A program made the position numbers and the translations under genes. The notes beneath the pieces were generated by a model. It searched no databases. It saw only the letters and a list, made by a program, of their open reading frames with translations, and was not told the DNA's origin. From NCBI RefSeq assembly GCF_028613635.1, contig NZ_JAQRMY010000001.1, positions 1,034,331-1,098,330 on the forward strand: a stretch of DNA of 64,000 nucleotides, written 5' to 3'. Positions within the stretch are counted from its first letter, which is position 1; the number at the start of each line of letters is the position of its first letter. The DNA comes from Devosia sp. ZB163. Lineage in GTDB: Bacteria > Pseudomonadota > Alphaproteobacteria > Rhizobiales > Devosiaceae. Below are positions 60,697 through 64,000 of this stretch, one piece after another.

Positions 60697-61884
60697 TTAG
60701 GCCTTCTTCTCTTCGAGAAGCAGGGCGTTGCCTTCGGCCGCCAGCTCGGCGAGCCGACGCTTGCCATCCTCGACTGCATCGCGGATCTCGGCGGAGTTCT
60801 TCGTTGCCGCATCGCGCATTTCGTTGATGATGACCCGGGACTTTTCCTGGAAGTTTACCACGGAGTCGACCAGCTTCTTGACCGCGTCGGCGCGGATGGT
60901 CGGGCCATAGCCGGCCTTCACGGCCGCCTCGCCGACCTGGTCGCCGATCTCGCTCAGCGTCTCGAGGCTCTTGGACATCCCTTCCTTCATCGCGTTCAGC
61001 GTTTCGGTCGATTCGTGCAGGCCGAACAGGCCCGTGAACGAAGCCGAGAGCGCCGTGAACACGGTCTCATTGGTCGAAAAGAACGAAATCGCCTGCTGGT
61101 AGACGCGCTCCTTGGCCTGCGTCGTCTGCATCAGCCGCGCCATCACCACTTCCGAGGTGGAGTAGGAGATGGTGAGGTTGTCGGAGAGGTCCTTGGCGAT
61201 CTGGTAGCGGCGCTCCTCGTTCTGCAGCGCGCGCAGCTTCTCGTCGCGATCCATCTCGAGCTTGGCCCGGTCGGCCGGCGTGCCGTCCTTGAAGTTGGCC
61301 ACGGCGTCCGAGGCGGCCTTCAGCGTCGCCTTCTTCTCTTCGAGCTTCCTGGTCGCGGTGTCGAGCACCTCGAGCGCCATCACCTCGGCCTGCTTCAGCG
61401 CGCCCCGGAAGTCGCGATAGGCCTCGAGGATGGTGTGCTCGCGGTCGACCTGGTTCTTGGTCTCCTTGGAGACGTCGAGATAGGTGTCGCGGATCTTATC
61501 GAAGCGGGTGGCGATATCGCCGCGGCTGACCTTCATCCAGACGTTCGACACGCGCTCCATGAAGTCGAGCTTGCCGTCGTCGAGCTGGTCGACCATGGAC
61601 TTGGCGTCGTCGCGGATCGAGTTGAAGCCGTTGGTGATGTCCTCGTAGCGCTCGCCCACGTTCATGGCGGCCACCTGGCTGCGCACCACTTCGTTGAAGG
61701 CGCTCGCCTGGGTCAGCGTGCGTCCGATCAGGATGACCTTGTTCTCGTCGAGGTCGGTGATCTGGTTGAGCAGTCCGGTGATCGGCTGCTCTCCCGTCTG
61801 CTCCGGCCAGATCCCCAGGTCCTTGATGGCACCCATCGCCTTGTCGAGATACTGCAGGGGCTTATCCATTACATCAGTGGCCAT
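60697..61884 (-). CDS. All-helical cytosolic protein, first gene of the coiled-coil operon (possible TelA-like)
   Basis: A 395-residue almost wholly alpha-helical protein with no signal peptide or membrane helix. Segments such as YQQAISFFSTNETVFTALSA, MKEGMSKSLETLSEIGDQVG and EAAVKAGYGPTIRADAVKKL recall the C-terminal half of TelA/KlaA toxic-anion-resistance proteins, but the match is from pattern memory and uncertain. The ATG at 61884 has GGGAAGAG upstream; a start at 61923 adds a polar 13-residue stretch and is less likely. It heads the operon and is divergent from the CoxG-like gene. Confidence 0.7.
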   Translation of the reverse strand: MATDVMDKPLQYLDKAMGAIKDLGIWPEQTGEQPITGLLNQITDLDENKVILIGRTLTQASAFNEVVRSQVAAMNVGERYEDITNGFNSIRDDAKSMVDQLDDGKLDFMERVSNVWMKVSRGDIATRFDKIRDTYLDVSKETKNQVDREHTILEAYRDFRGALKQAEVMALEVLDTATRKLEEKKATLKAASDAVANFKDGTPADRAKLEMDRDEKLRALQNEERRYQIAKDLSDNLTISYSTSEVVMARLMQTTQAKERVYQQAISFFSTNETVFTALSASFTGLFGLHESTETLNAMKEGMSKSLETLSEIGDQVGEAAVKAGYGPTIRADAVKKLVDSVVNFQEKSRVIINEMRDAATKNSAEIRDAVEDGKRRLAELAAEGNALLLEEKKA

Positions 61885-62121
61885 TGGACGCTCTTCCCTA
61901 GTTAGGTCACCTTGGGGCGACATGATTCCCGTTCACGGCATCGGGTGACAATCTAGCTAACGCCGAACCCGACTATTTTGCGGCATATGGTGCGAAAAAG
62001 CCTCACGAAAAGAGCGTCTGGCAAAGAATGCGTTGACCGTGGCGATCAGGCTGCAATTGTCCATGGCGGCGTGGCACATTAGCTATCGACGGGTTGATCC
62101 GGTTCGTTCATCGAGGTGCGC

Positions 62122-62583
62122 ATGGAATTTGGCGGCAAGTACCTGGTCGCAGCCCCCCGGCTGAAGGTCTGGGAGGCGCTCAACGACACCGAGATCCTGC
62201 GCGCCACCATTCCCGGCTGCCGCCGCATCGACTGGACCAGCGAGACCGCGCTCGAGATCGAGATCGAGGTCAATCTGGGCCTGATGCAGCCCGTCTTTTC
62301 CGGCGATCTCGAACTGCTCAACGTCGTCCCCGCCGAGCGCTACACCCTGGCCGGCCGCGGTCGCGGGGCGCTGCTGGGCAAGGCCGAGGCCGCCGCCGAC
62401 ATCTCGCTGCGCGACGAGGGTGCGCACACGCGCCTCGTCTTCACCGCCAACGGCGGCGCCGATGGCGGCATCATGAAGCTGGGCAAGACGCTCGTCGGCT
62501 CTTCCGCCCAGAAGGTCATCGACGGCTTTTTCAAGCGCTTCGGTGAGGCCATGGGCGTCGAGGTCACCCCGCTCCCCGGCTGA
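62122..62583 (+). CDS. CoxG-family SRPBCC protein
   Basis: A 153-residue START/SRPBCC-fold protein (CO dehydrogenase subunit G-like). The pattern YLVAAPRLKVWEALNDTEIL, ATIPGCRRIDW and KLGKTLVGSSAQKVIDGFFKRF is diagnostic. CoxG anchors or assembles CO dehydrogenase, but most homologues occur without cox genes, as here, and probably bind a lipid or small hydrophobic ligand. The ATG at 62122 with GAGG upstream is preferred over the in-frame GTG at 62116. Confidence 0.88.
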   Translation: MEFGGKYLVAAPRLKVWEALNDTEILRATIPGCRRIDWTSETALEIEIEVNLGLMQPVFSGDLELLNVVPAERYTLAGRGRGALLGKAEAAADISLRDEGAHTRLVFTANGGADGGIMKLGKTLVGSSAQKVIDGFFKRFGEAMGVEVTPLPG

Positions 62584-62642
62584 CCGGAACCGGCGCCCTC
62601 CGCTCGCCGGGAGCCAGTCGGGTCAACCTTACCGCACGGTTT

Positions 62643-62658
62643 TTGCCCACTTGGTCAA
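62643..62658. promoter_or_regulatory. RutR-like operator upstream of the BMP-type transporter
   Basis: TTGCCCACTTGGTCAA matches TTGACCAnnTGGTCAA at 13 of the 14 fixed positions. It is 118 bp upstream of the BMP-binding protein start, nearly the same distance as the box in front of dppA. The neighbouring gap between the CoxG-like gene and the transporter (192 bp) shows nothing else I can name. Confidence 0.65.
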
Positions 62659-62775
62659 AAATTGCGTGAAAGCCCCCTTGCAGAGCGCGGTTTTGCACGA
62701 TTGTATTCCGGCCAACGTGCCGGGCTGTCAGGGCGGCGGTTGCCGTTGCCGGTGCGGAACAGGGAGACAACCTCA

Positions 62776-63768
62776 ATGAACTTCATCAGCAAGCACCTCG
62801 GTGCTCTCGCCGCTGGCGTCGCCGCATCGGTGCTCGTCGCCGGCGCTGCCTTCGCCGACCCGGCCGTCATCTATGATCTCGGCGGCAAGTTCGACAAATC
62901 CTTCAACGAAGCGGCCTACAACGGCGCCGAGGCCTGGAAGAAGGAAACCGGTGGCACCTTCACCGATCTCGAGCTGCAGAACGACGCGCAGCGCGAGCAG
63001 GCGCTCCGCCGCTTCGCCTCGCAGGGCGCAAACCCGATCGTGATGGCCGGCTTCTCGTGGGGCACTGCGCTCGGCACCGTCGCCGCCGAGTTCCCGGACA
63101 CCCACTTCGTCGTCATCGACGCCGTGGTCGACGCGCCCAACGTGCAGTCGATCATCTTCGACGAGCACACCGGTTCGTTCCTCGTCGGCGCCATCGCCGC
63201 GCTGAAGTCGCAGACCGGCACCGTGGGCTTCGTGGGCGGCATGGACGTGCCGATCATCCACAAGTTCTACTGCGGCTACGCCCAGGGCGCGAAGGCCGCC
63301 AACCCGAACGTCAAGGTCATCGAGAACTACACCGGCACCACGCCGGCCGCCTGGAACGACCCGGTTACCGCCGGTGAGCTGACCAAGGCGCAGTTCGACG
63401 CTGGCGCCGACGTGGTCTTCGCCGCCGCCGGCGGCTCGGGCCTCGGCGTGCTGCAGGCCGCTGCCGACGCGGGCAAGTTCTCGATCGGCGTCGACAGCAA
63501 CCAGAACTACCTGCACCCCGGCTCGGTCCTGACCTCGATGCTGAAGCGCGTCGACGTCGCCGTTCAGAACTCGCTCACCGACGCGAACTTCAAGCCCGGC
63601 CTCACCGTGCTCGGCCTCAAGGAAAACGGCGTCGGCTATGCCCTCGACGAGCACAACCAGGCGCTGATCACCGAGGACATCAAGACCGCGGTCGACAAGT
63701 TCTCGGCAGAGATCCAGTCGGGCGCGATCACCGTCCACGACTACACCGTCGACAACACCTGCCCGTAA
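62776..63768 (+). CDS. BMP-family ABC transporter substrate-binding protein (nucleoside/nucleobase type)
   Basis: A 330-residue binding protein of the BMP/Med (PnrA-like) family. The signal peptide ends in AGAAFADP (about residue 27), giving a periplasmic rather than lipid-anchored form. VIYDLGGKFDKSFNEAAYNG is the family N-terminus, and FVGGMDVPIIHKFYCGYAQG and GVDSNQNYLHPGSVLTSMLK are typical. Characterised members bind purine nucleosides, with others taking autoinducer-like or thiamin-type ligands. AGGGAGA precedes the ATG. The RutR-like box upstream favours a pyrimidine or related nucleobase ligand (inference). Confidence 0.92.
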   Translation: MNFISKHLGALAAGVAASVLVAGAAFADPAVIYDLGGKFDKSFNEAAYNGAEAWKKETGGTFTDLELQNDAQREQALRRFASQGANPIVMAGFSWGTALGTVAAEFPDTHFVVIDAVVDAPNVQSIIFDEHTGSFLVGAIAALKSQTGTVGFVGGMDVPIIHKFYCGYAQGAKAANPNVKVIENYTGTTPAAWNDPVTAGELTKAQFDAGADVVFAAAGGSGLGVLQAAADAGKFSIGVDSNQNYLHPGSVLTSMLKRVDVAVQNSLTDANFKPGLTVLGLKENGVGYALDEHNQALITEDIKTAVDKFSAEIQSGAITVHDYTVDNTCP

Positions 63769-63777
63769 GGTCCAAGC

Positions 63778-64000
63778 GTGACCGACCCCGTGCAGAACGG
63801 CGACAATCTCCAGCAGCGGCCCCAAGGGGCCGTTGCATCTTCGGCCGCGGCATCTGATCTTGCCATCGAGCTGATCGGCATCAACAAGCGCTTCGGCGCC
63901 GTGCATGCCAACAAGGACATCGACCTCAAGGTCCGTCGCGGCACGGTGCATGGCATCGTCGGCGAGAACGGCGCTGGCAAGTCGACGCTGATGTCCATCC
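63778..64000 (+). CDS. ABC transporter ATP-binding protein of the BMP-type importer (5' part)
   Basis: The first 74 codons of an ATPase that continues beyond the window. The GTG at 63778 is 9 bp after the binding protein stop. After a roughly 27-residue lead, [20 protein letters not shown] starts the ABC domain, and [16 protein letters not shown] is Walker A. In this family the ATPase is a double-domain sugar-type protein (about 500 residues), followed by two permeases. The lead segment looks long, so a downstream start is possible. Confidence 0.88.
   Translation, partial: MTDPVQNGDNLQQRPQGAVASSAAASDLAIELIGINKRFGAVHANKDIDLKVRRGTVHGIVGENGAGKSTLMSI

Noticed and set aside
60697-61884. Firm assignment of this gene as tellurite resistance TelA
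   Set aside because: The likeness is only in helical pattern and a few C-terminal segments. Without a profile search I keep it as a possibility, not a call.

Overview
The window is high-GC, gene-dense DNA with short intergenic gaps and many ATGA-type stop/start overlaps. Gene content points to an alphaproteobacterium of the Hyphomicrobiales (Rhizobiales), perhaps Devosiaceae: a zwf-pgl-edd Entner-Doudoroff operon, oxygen-dependent cob genes with CbtAB and CobW, the phnM/phnN/DUF1045 set, and GC-rich palindromic intergenic repeats. That assignment is inference from gene content, not a phylogeny. I saw no tRNA, rRNA, CRISPR array, prophage or insertion sequence.

Layout. 1-768: 3'-cut preT-like dihydropyrimidine dehydrogenase subunit behind a RutR-like box. 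1223-4500: rlpA-like gene, two tiny genes, and a phosphonate operon DUF1045-phnM-phnN. 4591-9838: exported protein, glycerate 2-kinase, a sugar-dehydrogenase/cupin/SDR run and a DUF1772 protein. 9835-10181: two genes truncated at one point, apparently the scar of a deletion. 10131-16112: aldo/keto reductase, lipoprotein, alpha/beta hydrolase facing an OhrR-type regulator, a TetR-fabA pair and an outer-membrane protein. 16318-21308: nagK-like kinase-zwf-pgl-edd. 22283-24184: LacI regulator facing a cupin and a MoaF-like gene. 21529-45594: cobalamin island (cobU, cobD, cobQ, cobF, cobB, cobK, cobM, cbiG-cobJ fusion, cobI, cobL, cobH, a DUF429-like gene, cbiX, cobO, cobN, cobW, cbtA, cbtB) with a B12 riboswitch in front of cbtB-cbtA-cobW-cobN-cobO. 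46717-49847: znuA divergent from znuC-znuB-zur over two Zur boxes. 49899-52130: CHASE4/GGDEF/EAL protein. 52216-57462: dipeptide ABC transporter. 58179-61884: an uncharacterised three-gene coiled-coil operon. 62122-64000: CoxG-like gene and the start of a BMP-type nucleoside ABC transporter.

How the parts fit. Three copies of TTGACCAnnTGGTCAA, the palindrome known for the E. coli pyrimidine regulator RutR, precede preT, the dipeptide-binding protein gene and the BMP-binding protein gene. They imply one pyrimidine-salvage and nitrogen-scavenging regulon spanning the window. The cobalamin set mixes aerobic genes (cobF, cobN, cobO) with a full CbiG domain and an Fe-S/His-rich CbiX, and has no visible cobG. 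The best candidates for undescribed biology are the three-gene coiled-coil operon, DUF1045 as a 2H phosphoesterase that might replace PhnP, and the DUF429-like gene locked into the cob operon.
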